A stretch of 64,000 bases of DNA from Hirundichthys speculiger (Eukaryota; Chordata; Actinopteri; Beloniformes; Exocoetidae), in NCBI GenBank assembly GCA_018398805.1, contig JAGFBZ010002123.1:1-64000 (forward strand). The letters are read 5' to 3'. The notes under the pieces were generated by a model. The model did not search any database, was not told the origin of the DNA, and saw only the letters and a list, made by a program, of their open reading frames with translations. The position numbers were made by a program, and so were the translations under genes. Below, one piece after another: positions 28,846 to 46,371 of this stretch (the stretch's first letter is position 1; every line of letters begins with the position of its first letter).

Positions 28846-31800
28846 CTACAACACAAACGTGCACGACAGTCAAGATGCAACATAGCGTGAATCAGACATG
28901 TTGAGGGAAGAATTGCTTGAACTCAACTTACTTGCGCGTCTCAACATGCTTGGCAGAAGCCAGTAGAGAGGGGAACTGTGCATCGCTGTAGATTTCAGGA
29001 GGGCCCTGGCTGGTGACTCGTTTGGTGGTGGTGAGTCGGGCCCCTGGAGGCCGATACACACCAGCAGGGCTTGGCCTCAGGCGCCTCTGCGTCCTCTAGA
29101 AATGTATTAGACAGAAAAGCATCGTGGGTTGTTTTCTAGCACAATACGTTAAACCAGAAACCCCCAAACGTCAGAGCCGAGGAAAGTGTTATATACTCAT
29201 TTCCACAGTGTCCATAATTATAACAATTCACTTTTTTTTAGGGAAAGGCAAACTTGCTCTAAACATACTTTGTGTTCTTTTATTTCTTGGCTCAAGTGTT
29301 AAAAAAAGAAAAACAAACAATGTTGAGTACTGAAATCAGTTTACTCACCCGTGGTTGGAGCAGGAGGAGGAGGAGGAGCTGCAGCTGCAGCAGCAGCAGC
29401 GGCAGCAGCAGCAGCGGCGGCGGCAGCAGCAGCGGCAGATTTGTTCCAGGGACCAGACACTTTGTCTCCACTAACAAGGATAATCTCTCCATCCTCTCCT
29501 ACTTCCTCCTTCTCATACTCCTCTTCCTCCTTTTCATCACTGAAAGTGACCACACATTCAGAAGACAGATAAAATGGATGTGAATAATAGCATATCAAGT
29601 GCTAGTTTTCTGTAATGTAATCGCTATAGTGATCTTCAAGCTTTCAGCAGTTTTCTCCAATAGAAGCACAAGATCTATCGTACTTGCATTCTGGTGCACG
29701 ATAAAATGGCCACACCACGACGTCTCTGAAGAGGTGGTCTCACTACAGCTATCGGCGAACTCTGGTTGCAGTTTGTTTGTGGTGTGAAAACTCTGACCGC
29801 AGTTCAACCTAACTACGGTGTGTAGCCCAAACGCCTGAGATAGAAGGCTAACAGAGACAGCTGGCTGGTTCACTGTGGGTTGTGAAGGAGCAAATAAACA
29901 CAAATGGCTTCCAGCCACAGTCACGGTCCATTTACAAACTGTATAGTTTGCCTAGAGTGGTACAAACAAACATAAAAAAAAAACCTCAACACAACATTCT
30001 GGCAGCCACCTAAAACATTTAGTCTGCCTTTAAAAATAACCACATTGATGGTTTCGATAGTCTATTCATTTTGATAAAGCATATTCAAGGCAGAATCTTT
30101 GCATCTCTGTAAGTAGAAAGGTAGAATACAGGCTCAAAGCTGACACACTACTGACACGTCTCTACGGTCAACAACAGAGGTCCAGCCACAAAGCCAGATG
30201 AGTGCGTGTCCATGTGTGTTTGGGCATGTTGGCAATAGTGGTGAGTATTGGCAAGGACCTCGCAATACGATATGTATCACGATACGATATCACAATATAT
30301 TGCGATATTCTACCTAGTTAATATCAAAATTAAAAGTAGAGATGAAAAATCAAGTTGCTGTATATGTTTATCAGATGATATTGATCATTCAGAGGACAAA
30401 TTGAGTCAAAACTATTTGCTTCAAAACAACCTATTTATTGTTTGTTATTAGTGTTTTTGCACATTTAAGTAACCATTACAACATAGTGAGAGCATTGTAA
30501 CCACTAAGTGAAAACACAAAGGATAAAGTACCCCGAGTTACAGACAATGCACTATAATCTGAAAAAAAAAATCATTTCTCCTATCGTGTCAGTTTAAACA
30601 CTGATCTGAACAGATCATATGAAAAAAAAAAAAATCGATATTAGGAGCTGAAAAATCGATATTAATTGGTCGATTTTTTTTTTACACCCCTAGTTGGCAA
30701 AGTGCAACACAAATTACACTGTTGCCACTCAGTTGATTCTACAACACTGAAAATACACACTGACAGTTCTAACATATTACCAAACAGGAAAGGAAAATAA
30801 AATGAAACCAATCTGCATCCACACTAGTGTTTTAGCTCCACATGGAAAAAGATCCCCATCCACATCACACCACCAGAAAAGGATATCACACAGCCATCCA
30901 TGTGACATGAGTGACATTAGCCTCAATACTTTACTGGAAATGTGTTTTTGTTTTAGTAGAATTGCCATTACTGGCAGCACATCAAAAATTCTCAGGTTTT
31001 TTTTTTTTTTTGGTTTGAATTTGCATTAGTGTTACACCTAGTGTAGAAGTAACCAGAACAAAAGATTTAATATGTCAAATGAAAAAGTATCAATGCAGAT
31101 GTAGACATTTAAAAATAACTCTTTATAGCATTTCATAATACATATTTCATCATACTGTGTTTTTATTTCTACTGGCATACTGACAGCAGACACTGCACCA
31201 CATGGATTTTTTAACCAGTTACTTTGGCTGCCTTTTCACTATCCATCAAGTTTTGCGTTTCTTTTTTTTTCTCTATTTAGCATGCAGACACTTTGCACCT
31301 CCTTAGATAATAATCTAGAGAACATTACATTTACAAAAAAAAACTTAACACAAACGATAAACATGGATGAAGTTAGATTTAAATTTGAAAGCATTTTTCA
31401 TATCTTCTGTAGATCTCTTGAAAACATTGACTATTTTGACAATAATCTTGCCATGAAAATCTTGTTTTTAGATCCTTGATTCAAACCACATTTGTAGTTG
31501 TGATCAAAGGCAGTGAAATGGTAAGATTGATCTCATTTGCATTATTATTGAGAGTTTATGAACAGCTGTAGTTTTTGGTGTTTAAACCTTTTCTCTCAAC
31601 AGGACACCATTCTTCATGAATCCAGTTGTTTCAATGGGTGCTTAAAATTTGCAGAAAAATATACAACAATGTACTTCAAGCAACAAGGAAGGTGATAGTG
31701 ATATTTTTTTTTTTGCGAAAAAGAGAAAGAAAAAGACTTCAGCAAATTAATTGAAAGCCAAGATGCGTTTATAGGCATTTCAGTTACGAATTATAAGAGC

Positions 31801-34761
31801 TGTAACAAATCACAGATAATCTGTGGCCCACACAGATCACTGCCCAGCCTGCAGTATGTCACGCAAGACACAGATTTATTTATTTAAACTTATTTTAAAC
31901 TTCGATGGAGAAACCTGAAAAGCATCTGGCATAGTCTAAGTCACAAGTATGAGAACACTGGCTTCCCTGTTAACAGGTCAACAATGAATTCCACTGAACT
32001 TAGTTAGTTTGTGGGGAGGTGCACCTTAGACTACAGCAGGGTCCCCAGCTGTGTCAGACAGAAGCTGTAGGTTCAGTGTTGAAGCATGAATCACCTCCTA
32101 TGTGATTTATGGTTTATTTAAGGGTGGTAGACTTCAGGTATGTTGGCATTGCCACACAAGGACACCATATCAACAGGGAAGAGTCAGCATGGCTCCATAT
32201 AAGAACCAACACTCCCACTGTGTCACTGATGGGAGAAAAAAAACTTAGAAGCTCACTTAAATTAGATGCCTACATTAAATAAATAAAAAATATCCTACCT
32301 TGAAAAATGTTTTTAAAATAAATTTGTATAAAGTTTTTAATAAATGCTAATCAAAGCTGGTATCATGCCACTTTTTTGCACTTCTGTTTTATTGCACTTT
32401 GAGTATTTTAGTTTTTTATTTAGTGGTTTAATTTAAAAGACTGAATTAATGTTTTCATTTTCAAGAGGTGAACATTTGACCTATTTAATGTTGTTCCTTG
32501 CTTGAAGTGTTTTTACTCATAAATGAAAAATCTAAAGTGAAATATTTCTTCTTTTTCCATTCTTTTATTTTAAATTTACCAATCTGAAAAACAATTGGAC
32601 TCGTGACTCAAAGACCATGATATGATGTGAAGCATATGGCATGTGATCCATACCAGCCCTACTTATGATAGATTAACAGTAAATGCTAAAATAGGGTTGG
32701 CTTCAAGTCCCCCATCATTAAAATCTAATATGTTGCTTAACTATATTACTACACACAACAGGAGCTTCAGAAAACTAATCTGTTAAGGCCCATTCTGATC
32801 CAGTATTAGTAAAGCTTTTAGTCTAAAGTAGAAAATAATAAAGACCACATAACAGCTCATAACAAAGACATTATTAATAATAATAAAAAGGTTTTATAAA
32901 CTGCAACTGGTTATTGTTCCTGTAGTGGAAACAATAAAAAGAAGGAACTTCCACCTGCAGTTATGAGAACTATAAAAATGTTGTTGTCGTTCAAAAATAC
33001 TGTTAGACAAGTGAGCTTTGTCTTGTAAATGCTGCTAAAGAAGAGATTGGCTACAGTTGAATTAATTTTCACTGGCACCAGAATCTACAATATTCTCACC
33101 TTATCTGTAGGGCTTGGAGCCGTAGTCCGCTGTAGTCCACTTCTTTCTGCTCAAACTCTTTCCATTCTTCATCCGCCTAGGCAGAAGGAATCATTATTCC
33201 ATTGCAATGACAGGAATTTTACAGAAGACTAAGACTGAGTATCAAAAATCAATACCTTGCTGTTCTCTATCAAATTGCTTCAATACCACCAAGTAACAAA
33301 AACTGTCAGTTAATACCCATTTTCCCTTCCTTACAGCAACACCACCACTGATCTACCATTAAACGGGAAATTTGTGATTTCATCAAGTCATAATTTTATG
33401 TCAAAATATTGCAGTTTTGTGAAACTGAATATTTTGAGTTTCAACTTTACAAAATTCAGGATTTTACAACTCATGATTACAGGACAGAAAGTTTCAGCAA
33501 TGTAAATCTAGAAATTTTGTAACAAAGTCATACATTTATGGTAAAAAGACAATTTTACAAAATTTGTGATTTTTACAACAAAAAAAATCAGCTTCGCAAG
33601 ATGAAGTCGCAAAATTCATAATGTTAGAGGAAAACATCTTGATTTAAAAGACAGACAATCTCTGTCCAGTTGATGTTTTTATTTTAGGATAAAAAAAAAA
33701 AGTTACAAGAAAAAGAAAGACCAGCTTCAGCTTCACAATTTTTTGTTTGTTTTTGAAATTTTATGGACAAAAAGTTGCTTCCTTTCAAAAAAAGTAGTGA
33801 TTTGTTTGAAAAAAAAAAAAAAAAAATCTGATCTGTATCTCCCTGACTGTAGAAAAATTTTGTTCTAATTGTCATTTTCTCTTGGCTTCAGCACCAGCTC
33901 CTCAAAGAGCCTGTGCACAATTTAACACCCTTAATGTTGAAACTTTATTACACCGGTATTGAAAAAATGTATCGTCCAGGTATTGGTATCGATATCGAAG
34001 CCAGCCCCGAGTAAGTGAGCCTGCAGAGTAAAAATACACGTGGGCTGCATCGAAATAGATAAACGGGTCAACGACACCCACATCTCTAACAAAGCTGCTT
34101 TGATTTCTAACGACTCGTCATATTTTCGCGTTGCTTTCAAAAACTAAAAAGCTGTAAATCCGGTCGAAACTTGACAAACGGCAGCCTCGGCCTTGCTGGA
34201 CAGTCGCAATACTGAAGAGTACCGTGACAGTTTTCCCTCACAAACACAATGAGCTGCTGCTAAAAATGACTAAAAGGAGAAACATGACGGCGGGTCCTCG
34301 GCAGATCCTTCACAGGCGCAAAGCCCGGAGGAGCAGCTCCCGACGCGTGTCACGCCAGATCTTGTGCCCTGTCACACTGGCAACCATATGCTAGCTACTG
34401 ACCGTTATTTTATGTCATCATGTTATACCACGCATCCCTGTCATTTATGTATAAACTGACACGAGCTAAAAACCATAAACGTATTGAAGCAAATCCGGAC
34501 ACGCAATCTGACAATACCGGTATGTGGTGACGACGCTAACGAGGCAAAAAGTTACCGGAGAGTACCGCTGGTTACCTTATCGACTTGGTCGTCTTGGTTC
34601 TCGTTTTTGGCAGATTTCTCCTTCTCTCTCTTGGTCTTTTTCACCACTGCTGACGTGGGCCCGGCGGCGGACTCCTTCCCCTTCCCCTTCTCTTTCTTCT
34701 TCTTTTTATCCCGCTTGGCAAAGAAGTCGTCAAGGCTCTTTTCTGCTGTTACATCCGCCAT
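28719..34761 (-). CDS. cdv3: CDV3 homologue (5 coding exons)
   Basis: Orthologue of CDV3 (carnitine deficiency-associated, expressed in ventricle 3), a cytosolic protein of unclear function. Exons in gene order: 34576-34761, 33100-33176, 29349-29539, 28932-29095, 28719-28845. Recognised by the start MADVTAEKSLDDFFAKRDKK, the exon 2 core EEWKEFEQKEVDYSGLR, SGPWNKS, VYRPPGARLTTT, PPEIYSDAQFPSL and the C terminus LQLDNQYAILGDK. Exon 3 ends phase 1, yet the conserved part of exon 4 is in another frame, so an extra base near 29067-29069 is suspected. Exon 3 carries 20 consecutive Ala followed by 5 Pro. It is convergent with gene B and on the same strand as TMEM108. Confidence 0.93.
28932..29095 (-). 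CDS. cdv3: CDV3 exon 4, apparent 1-bp frameshift
   Basis: 164 bp, acceptor TTTCTAG, donor GTAAGT. Joined in phase from exon 3 it reads EDAEAPEAKP and then loses frame. One base later the conserved GVYRPPGARLTTTKR, PPEIYSDAQFPSLL and KHVETR appear in the next frame. The GGG at 29067-29069 (plus strand) is the likely place of an extra base. Confidence 0.85.
29349..29539 (-). CDS. cdv3: CDV3 exon 3 with poly-Ala
   Basis: 191 bp, from SDEKEEEEYEKEE through SGPWNKS to the Ala run (29377-29436) and PPPPPAPTT. Acceptor TTTCAG, donor GTGAGT, phase 1 exit. Confidence 0.88.
29377..29436 (-). repeat. cdv3: Ala-codon repeat in CDV3 exon 3
   Basis: 20 consecutive GCN codons, mostly GCT and GCC with GCA at the end, followed by five CCT Pro codons. 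Mixed synonymous codons argue for long-standing selection or imperfect slippage rather than a fresh expansion. Confidence 0.9.
30236..30692. mobile_element. hAT-type MITE, 457 bp, TSD GTTGGCAA
   Basis: Ends TAGTGGTGAG... and ...TTTACACCCCTA are short imperfect inverted repeats. GTTGGCAA flanks both ends exactly (30228-30235 and 30693-30700). The interior is rich in ATCGATA/ACGATAT motifs. It lies upstream of CDV3 exon 3, in intron 2. Confidence 0.88.
30701..33099. other. CDV3 intron 2, remainder
   Basis: AT-rich, with short T- and A-runs. I see no other gene or clear repeat boundary. Confidence 0.6.
33100..33176 (-). CDS. cdv3: CDV3 exon 2
   Basis: 77 bp, ADEEWKEFEQKEVDYSGLRL..., acceptor CTAG, donor GTGAGA, phase 2 exit that rebuilds a Ser codon with exon 3. 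This is the most conserved block of the family. Confidence 0.93.
34576..34761 (-). CDS. cdv3: CDV3 exon 1
   Basis: 186 bp, 62 codons, ATG at 34761, donor GTAACC, phase 0. Lys-rich after FFAKRDKKKKK, as in vertebrate CDV3. Confidence 0.93.
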
Positions 34762-35030
34762 TTTCGAAGAGCAACGACAGTTAACGAGCCGTTAGTGAGC
34801 TAACCGAGCAATGACAAATGAGGAAAAAAGACGGTCCCGGAGAGTGAAGACAGCTGCTTGGACGACCAGAAGAGATAAAGTTACCCCTGACCCCGGGACT
34901 TTTACTTATTTTACGAAATGATACAAACGTCTGCCCTAGTTCCTTGCCTTGAATTGTTAGCTATCCTGTCAACCATGCCATGCACGGGATATTTGACAAA
35001 CCAGCAGCGTCTCCCGGAAACAGTTCCCCT
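34762..35030 (-). promoter_or_regulatory. cdv3: Probable CDV3 5' UTR and promoter region
   Basis: CpG dinucleotides are more frequent around 34240-35040 than elsewhere nearby, which suits a housekeeping promoter. No TATA box stands out. The start site is not determinable by eye. Confidence 0.35.
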
Positions 35031-35236
35031 CTGAACCGGATATGTTACGAGGTAAAAAATAAAAAATAAAAGTATATGAAAAAGTAAAGATTTTATTTTC
35101 CTCCGAGATCTGAATATAAATTAACAATTTAATCTCAGCCTCGAATAATTAATATCTATATGGCTGTTTTCTCTTTCCAAATGTAGATCTTTGTTGCCAC
35201 GTGGAGAAAGTTGCAGGAAACCATTCAAATCTAGAT

Positions 35237-36102
35237 TAGAGCTGGGCAATACTGGGAATTTTGGAATCGATCCGATACTAAATAAATACAGGGCCAGTAT
35301 CGCTGATACCGATACCAATACCGATACTTTTTCATCTTAAGATTAATCTATCATGAAACTGCTGACCTTTTTGGCATTTTTGTGATTTTCATCTTTGGAT
35401 GATTTTGTTAAAACCTAGGGTAACATTTCATCAAACTTTATAGGTGACAACAAAATACTTTATTATCACAATTAACATTTTTGTGTAAATATTGATTGGA
35501 GTTAAATTGTTCTGTTCTTAATGTTTTTCTTTTCTTTTTTCTCTTTTTTCCTTTCTTTTCTTTTCTTTTTTCCTTTTTTTCTCTTTTTTCCCTTTTTTCT
35601 TTTCTTTTTTCCTTATTTTCCTTTTTCAGGGGGCCTTTTTCTTTTTTCCTTTTTTGTTTGGGGTTTTTGGGGGTTTTTTTCCTTTTCTTTTTTTCCTTTT
35701 TTTTTTTTTCCTTTTCCTTTTTTTTTTTTTTTAAATTTTTTCCTTTTTTCTTTTCTTTTTTCCTTTTCTTTTTTGTCTTTCTTTTTCTTTTTTTCTTTTT
35801 TTCTTTCCTATGTTTCCTTAATTTCTTTTCTAAATGGGCGGGCCTGGGGGGAGGGGCCAGACTGAGTCTACCTGCATGCTTGTTTGGCCGGTGCCGCTTA
35901 GCCACGTGATGATGCAACATCGAAAGACGAGACGGGGGGGACACAGTGACAGTGTGTCAGAAACAGACTTCACTGAATTCTCAGTGTTGTGGAAGAGGAA
36001 AAAAAAGCTTAAGTATCGATCTTTTTATACAAGTATCATTCGATATCAATACCAGAGTTGGTATCGATATTATCGAAATTTGGATCGATCCGCCCACCTC
36101 TA
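35237..36102. mobile_element. hAT-type element, 866 bp, TSD ATCTAGAT
   Basis: Left end TAGAGCTGGGCAATA and right end reverse complement TAGAGGTGGGCGGAT. The duplication ATCTAGAT is exact at 35229-35236 and 36103-36110. Subterminal GATACCGATACC / GGTATCGATA motifs are present. The interior contains a 300-bp pyrimidine tract and a part whose reverse complement matches 51540-51690, a second copy of the family. Confidence 0.9.
35517..35835 (+). repeat. Long polypyrimidine (T/C) tract
   Basis: About 310 bp almost entirely T and C on the plus strand, broken by a few G-runs at 35630-35672. It creates meaningless Phe-rich and Lys-rich frames. Confidence 0.93.
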
Positions 36103-36210
36103 ATCTAGATAAATAACAGTAAGTATCAAGAATCAATAACTATAGAAAAGAAACTCATCAGATGAAGACTAGTGACCAGTGACAAGAAAAATGTACACCT
36201 GAAATCAACA

Positions 36211-36850
36211 TACAACCTCAAATCCAAACAAGCTGGGATGCTGTGTAAAGTATTAATTAAAAACAGAATGCAATAACTTAGAAATCACACAGGCCCTTAT
36301 TTTATTCCTAATAGGACATAAAGAACACATAAGGTGTTCAAACTGAGACGTTTTACCATTTCATGGAAAAATATTAGCTCATAAGAAGGTTCCTGATTCA
36401 AACCTTGTTGGGGGCCTTTCTGTGTGGGGTTGCCATGTTCTCCCCGTGGCTGCGTGGGTTTCCTCTGGGTACTCTGACTTCCTCCCACAGTCCAAAGACA
36501 TGCATTTTAGGTTGATTGATGGTTCTAAATTAGCCATAGGAGTGGTTGTTCGTCTATATATGTCCCTGTGATGGACTGGCAACCTGTCCAGAGTGAACCC
36601 CTGTCTTTTGCCCGAAGAGAGCTGGGATAGACTTCAGCAGATCCCTGTGACCCTAGATAGGACTAAATGGGCTAATGGATGGATGGATATTAGTTCATTT
36701 TGAATTTGATGGCAGCAGCACATCTCAAAGAAAGTTGGAACAGGAGCCACACAAAGCTGGAAAAGTAACTGGTGCAAATCAACCAAGTCCTTATATTTAG
36801 TCAAACTTTCATTTTGTGAAATTGCCAAATGTGTGTGATAATTACTAACA
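36211..36850 (+). mobile_element. Tc1/mariner-type MITE split by a SINE
   Basis: Begins TACAACCTCAAATCCAAACA, close to the TACAACCCCAATTCCAA end that I recall from a fish Tc1/mariner family, and continues AACAGAATGCAATAACTTAG. The body resumes after the SINE with TTCATTTTGAATTTGATGGC and AAAGTTGGAACAG. The right end is not clear. Confidence 0.6.
36383..36686 (+). mobile_element. Mermaid/HE1-like SINE, 5' truncated, with 12-bp TSD
   Basis: Contains GGTTCCTGATTCAAACC (box B remnant), TGTTCTCCCCGTGGCTGCGT, CTTCCTCCCACAGTCCAAAG, CCTGTGATGGACTGGCAACC and a GGATGGAT tail. Flanked by ATATTAGCTCAT (36371-36382) and ATATTAGTTCAT (36687-36698). Confidence 0.8.
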
Positions 36851-37704
36851 ACATGTAAGGATGTTGAAATATGTCACAATGGGCAACATTTGAATGGAAG
36901 ATGTCAAATTTTGTAACTGACCCCACTCCCACAGATAGCTGCAGTATTAAAAAAAAAATTACAACATATTTCAGTGTTTGACTTTTACTTTTGTCCCAAT
37001 GAGAGTGTTATTCAGAAAATATACATGATTCGCACAACATTTATTTATCTATTAATTCAATCACACACGTTTGTGCGTGCATCTCACAAGCACAACTCTA
37101 TATAGGGGGGAGAATTTGTGGATTCTAAATATTCATATCTATGTAATAGATAATGTATATATGTGAATGTATAATAAATATACTATTTATAGATAAATAA
37201 AAAAGTTAAAAAAAAAATACTGTTGCAACCTCTTGTTGCCACTCTTTTCACTCATGCTAGCTGTGATAAAAAAAATGACCTTGAGACATGCAAACAATTT
37301 CAGTTGAAAGTCAACTTATAATTTTCTGAAACTAAATCATTTTATATGCCATTCGCTGAAAAGGTCAAGACAGTGTAACAAAAATATGGCTCATTACATT
37401 ATTACCTTCAAAACTATTATTTTCTTCAATAAATTCAGCAAAAACCATTGTTTTTGTGTCATGTCCTCCCAGCAGGGCAAGGGTCCTACTGACCATGTTT
37501 AGTATAAGGGGGTCCACTAAGGGGAAGGAGGACTGTTGCCAGTCTCTCTTTTGTGATTGATACTCATATAATTTTGTCAAATCAACCAATTCTCAATGCA
37601 GAACGATTGAAGTTAACAATAGAAATAAAGATTTCCTGTTCAGGAATGATTGTTCTGAAGGAACTTAACTCCTCTAGGTTATACTGTTATAAGCTGTTTC
37701 ATGC

Positions 37705-37965
37705 AGCACGGTGACTTGATGATTAGCACTGTTGCCTCGCTGGTCAAACATTCCTGGTTTGATGTTCAGCTGGGGCCTTCCTGTGTGGAGTTTGTATGTT
37801 CTGCTTCTGTGGGTTTCCTCCAGGAGCTCTGCTTTCATTCCACAGTCCAGACTAACTGGTGATCCTGAATTGCCATACAACCGTGTGCTGTTGTTCAGCT
37901 ACCATGTGTGTGGCTCTACGGTGGACCGGCAACCTGTCCTGGGTGCGAACCAGACACCGAGTGCA
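37705..37965 (+). mobile_element. tRNA-derived SINE, Mermaid/HE1-like, decayed
   Basis: Starts AGCACGGTGACTTGATGATT with an A-box-like start, box B near GGTTTGATGTTC, then TGTGTGGAGTTTGTATGTTC, GTGGGTTTCCTCCAGG and ACCGGCAACCTGTCCTGGGT. The tail lacks the GGATGGAT repeats. Confidence 0.7.
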
Positions 37966-38469
37966 TTTAAAAAGTGAATCAAGCTTCTCACTTTGACCAA
38001 AAAAAAAAAAAAATCCTAAAAGAATGAATAGTTGATCAAATATAGTTGAACTCAACAAGCTTCACCTTGTGCTCTTTTATTAAGATTTTACAATGGCATA
38101 AACAAGACAGTCAGATTTTGATCGGTCACCTATTGCCTTATTTAAACACATACAAATCTGGAAGTGTCACTTGTGCTAAATTAAGCTTCTTCTCAGCAGG
38201 AAACACATTATTTCATGAAAATCGGGTCCCGGGAAACAGGGTCACTTGACCAGGTGCTGCACTGATGCACAAAGAGAAAATTCCAGCACACGGCTTCAAT
38301 GGATGTGCCGTGGTCAGCAACACTGTTTATGCTGCTTTGTTATATAGTAAACCAACAGGTATGCTATCGAGCATGCACACGCTGGTTTAATGCTCCACAG
38401 TACTGTTTTGGACTATGAGGAAAATATCAACAAGATAAATCAGGCAGTTAATTCTCTTTCTTTTCTTTT

Positions 38470-40271
38470 TTTATTGCTCAGCAGTAAAAAGTACAGTGTG
38501 TACTACAGTACAAAAAAATACATCATGTTGAACACTGCTCCACTGTGTCACTGAACATTATGTAAAATATCCACATTTGAGCGTGCAAAACAATGAGCCC
38601 AGCTGCAAGCATCCAACGCAGGAGATATCGTTATGCGTAACTGTGTCATCCAACATCACCTTTTGACTCAGTGATTTCACAACAACGTCTCACAATACGG
38701 AAAATCTTTAGCGACGACAGAGGCAGGCAGCATTGATTATTGAATAAAACAGCAGCGATGCAAAGTGAAACCGATGATACAAGGAGCACAGGCTCAATAG
38801 TGAAACGAAATATTCAAACACACGTGTTTAATCAATCCTTTGCATGTGTCCACAGATGTTTGTCTTGGTGTTTTATTGGCCAACGCAGTCAAGCACATTT
38901 TATGTGGTCCAGTGACTAATTCACAATCATTCAACACTGCAACAGTTGGTGGACGAACACATTGTTCATGGAGGGAGTTGCTTACGATAGCAAGGCTGGT
39001 CTAATTGTTTCCATCAGCGGCGGTGTCACACCGGGACACAACCAGCAGCCGTTCCACGACATAGACAAGTGATAGACACACATTCAGAGGCACACACGAG
39101 CACAGACACAGGTCAAACTGAGCCGACAGTGAGACAAAGCATTGTTGGCCTCAAAGTAATTGCAATATTTGGTTAAGGGGGCAGCAGGTCTCAACCTTTC
39201 TGGTCACGTTTCAGTGCACACACACGCACACGCACAGTTTATAAAGGGCCAACATAAGAAATTAAGACATCTATGTGGTCCCTCTTCAGAGAAGCTGGTG
39301 ACACATGAGGGGGAACGTCATTTTAAGCCATTTTCTCAAAATCTCTGTATATCTCAATCTGATAAATAAAATCTGGGCCTGTACGTATCAAACTGCCAGG
39401 TCAAATTCACTTATTATGCATATTTATATGCATAATATAAATATTACGCAAAAAAGTGCATTGGAATATGGGTCAGTGTATGTCTTAATTAAAAAAAAAA
39501 AAAGATGCAACATATACACCTGCATTTGACTTAAAGGAATGTTGCGTCGTGCTTTCTCTCCTCTTCCTGCATTTATAATTGCGATCTTGGGCGAATTCAT
39601 GATGGGACACATTTTCTCGGATACCACTGGAGGGCGGGCAATATTTTATTCATGTTTTCAAAAATCACTTACCATGCCTTTAAAGAGTACGTCTCTTAAT
39701 ATCTGCATCTACCTTTAGTCAACTGCTTTTCCTTCAAAAAAAAAAAAAAAACATTTTATGCATATTTCCAACAGCTTTGATAAATACAGACCCTGATTTT
39801 ACAAACATATTTACTCACATCTCTATTCCCCCTCCACTTATATGCAAATCCTATATTCAAGTTCAACAGGCTATAAGTATTTTGGAATTCATTTTAAAAG
39901 GAAAAGAAAAAAAAATACAAAGAAGAGCTTGAAGGGTTTCATAGCACATTTTTCTTATTCTAGAGCAGGTTTCATGTAGCAACGTCCACAGTGCACTCAC
40001 CATCAAGCCACTGTAATGCAACAAAACCACATATACTCTTAATTATATAAAGACAATAGAAACCTTTATCACAATTAAGCCTTTTGTAGAAAATGTACAT
40101 CAGAAAAATATGCAGGTGCATCCTCATAGTAAATAGCGTCTTGTTTACATCACTCTTCTTTCAGGTTTCTCTTTGTGTTTGTAGAATACAGTATAAAGTC
40201 AAAGTCTCTGAATATTTACCACATATATAAAAAAAGAAAACAACCACTAGGGGAGTAGAGGGGATCTGTCT
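38470..40271 (-). other. tmem108: Probable TMEM108 3' UTR
   Basis: From the stop to a minus-strand AATAAA at about 38470-38475 followed by an A-rich run. No competing gene is seen here. The end point is a guess from the signal. Confidence 0.45.
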
Positions 40272-45888
<5,617 letters not shown>

Positions 45889-46032
45889 CTGCAGACGAAT
45901 CGATAAAGGTATGAATATTAGTGCACGATAGTTTAGAATACCAGGTTACTCACATGAAGTAATTGATCATTTTCTGCAAATGCGTATTTTAATCATGTTT
46001 TCGAGTCTAAAATGTACATAATTTCTCTAAAG

Positions 46033-46339
46033 CAGTGGTCCCCAACCCCCGGGCGAGAAAAAAGAATAGCTATTTCAGTTTTATTTATTATATGAGTCTG
46101 AACGAGCTTTTATTTTGAAAACTGACCGAATTCTCTCAGTAACGGTTACATCTTGAGCGCGAAAATTTAACCCAGCTAGCAAAATGAGTAAGAAACAGAC
46201 ATCTTTGGAAAGTTTCCTTGTGAAGGTGAAAATGCCCAGTGAAGAGAGAAGAAAGAAATCTTTTAACAGACAGTACCAGGAGTCCTACTTGAAATATGGA
46301 TTTATCACGACAGGTGATTCCTAGCCTGCTCTGCGTGAG

Positions 46340-46340
<1 letters not shown>
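46033..46340 (+). mobile_element. hAT element, 5' end with transposase N-terminus
   Basis: Starts CAGTGGTCCCCAACC, a typical hAT end. A short frame at 46184-46324 begins MSKKQTSLESFL and contains KKSFNRQYQESYLKYGFI, resembling the N terminus of hAT-derived ZBED5-type transposases, and then stops. The rest of the element is absent, replaced by a T-run at 46340. Confidence 0.7.

Positions 46341-46371
<31 letters not shown>

Noticed and set aside
28022..28890. Plus-strand frames of 60-94 residues
   Set aside because: They fall in the CDV3 3' UTR and last exon; A-runs and antisense coding explain them.
34552..34575. Extension of CDV3 exon 1 to the in-frame stop
   Set aside because: A good donor (AAG/GTAACC) at 34575 precedes it, and exon 2 continues the known protein in phase.
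35438..35944. Lys-rich 168-residue minus-strand frame and Phe-rich plus-strand frames
   Set aside because: They are products of the polypyrimidine tract within a transposon, with no codon or splice support.
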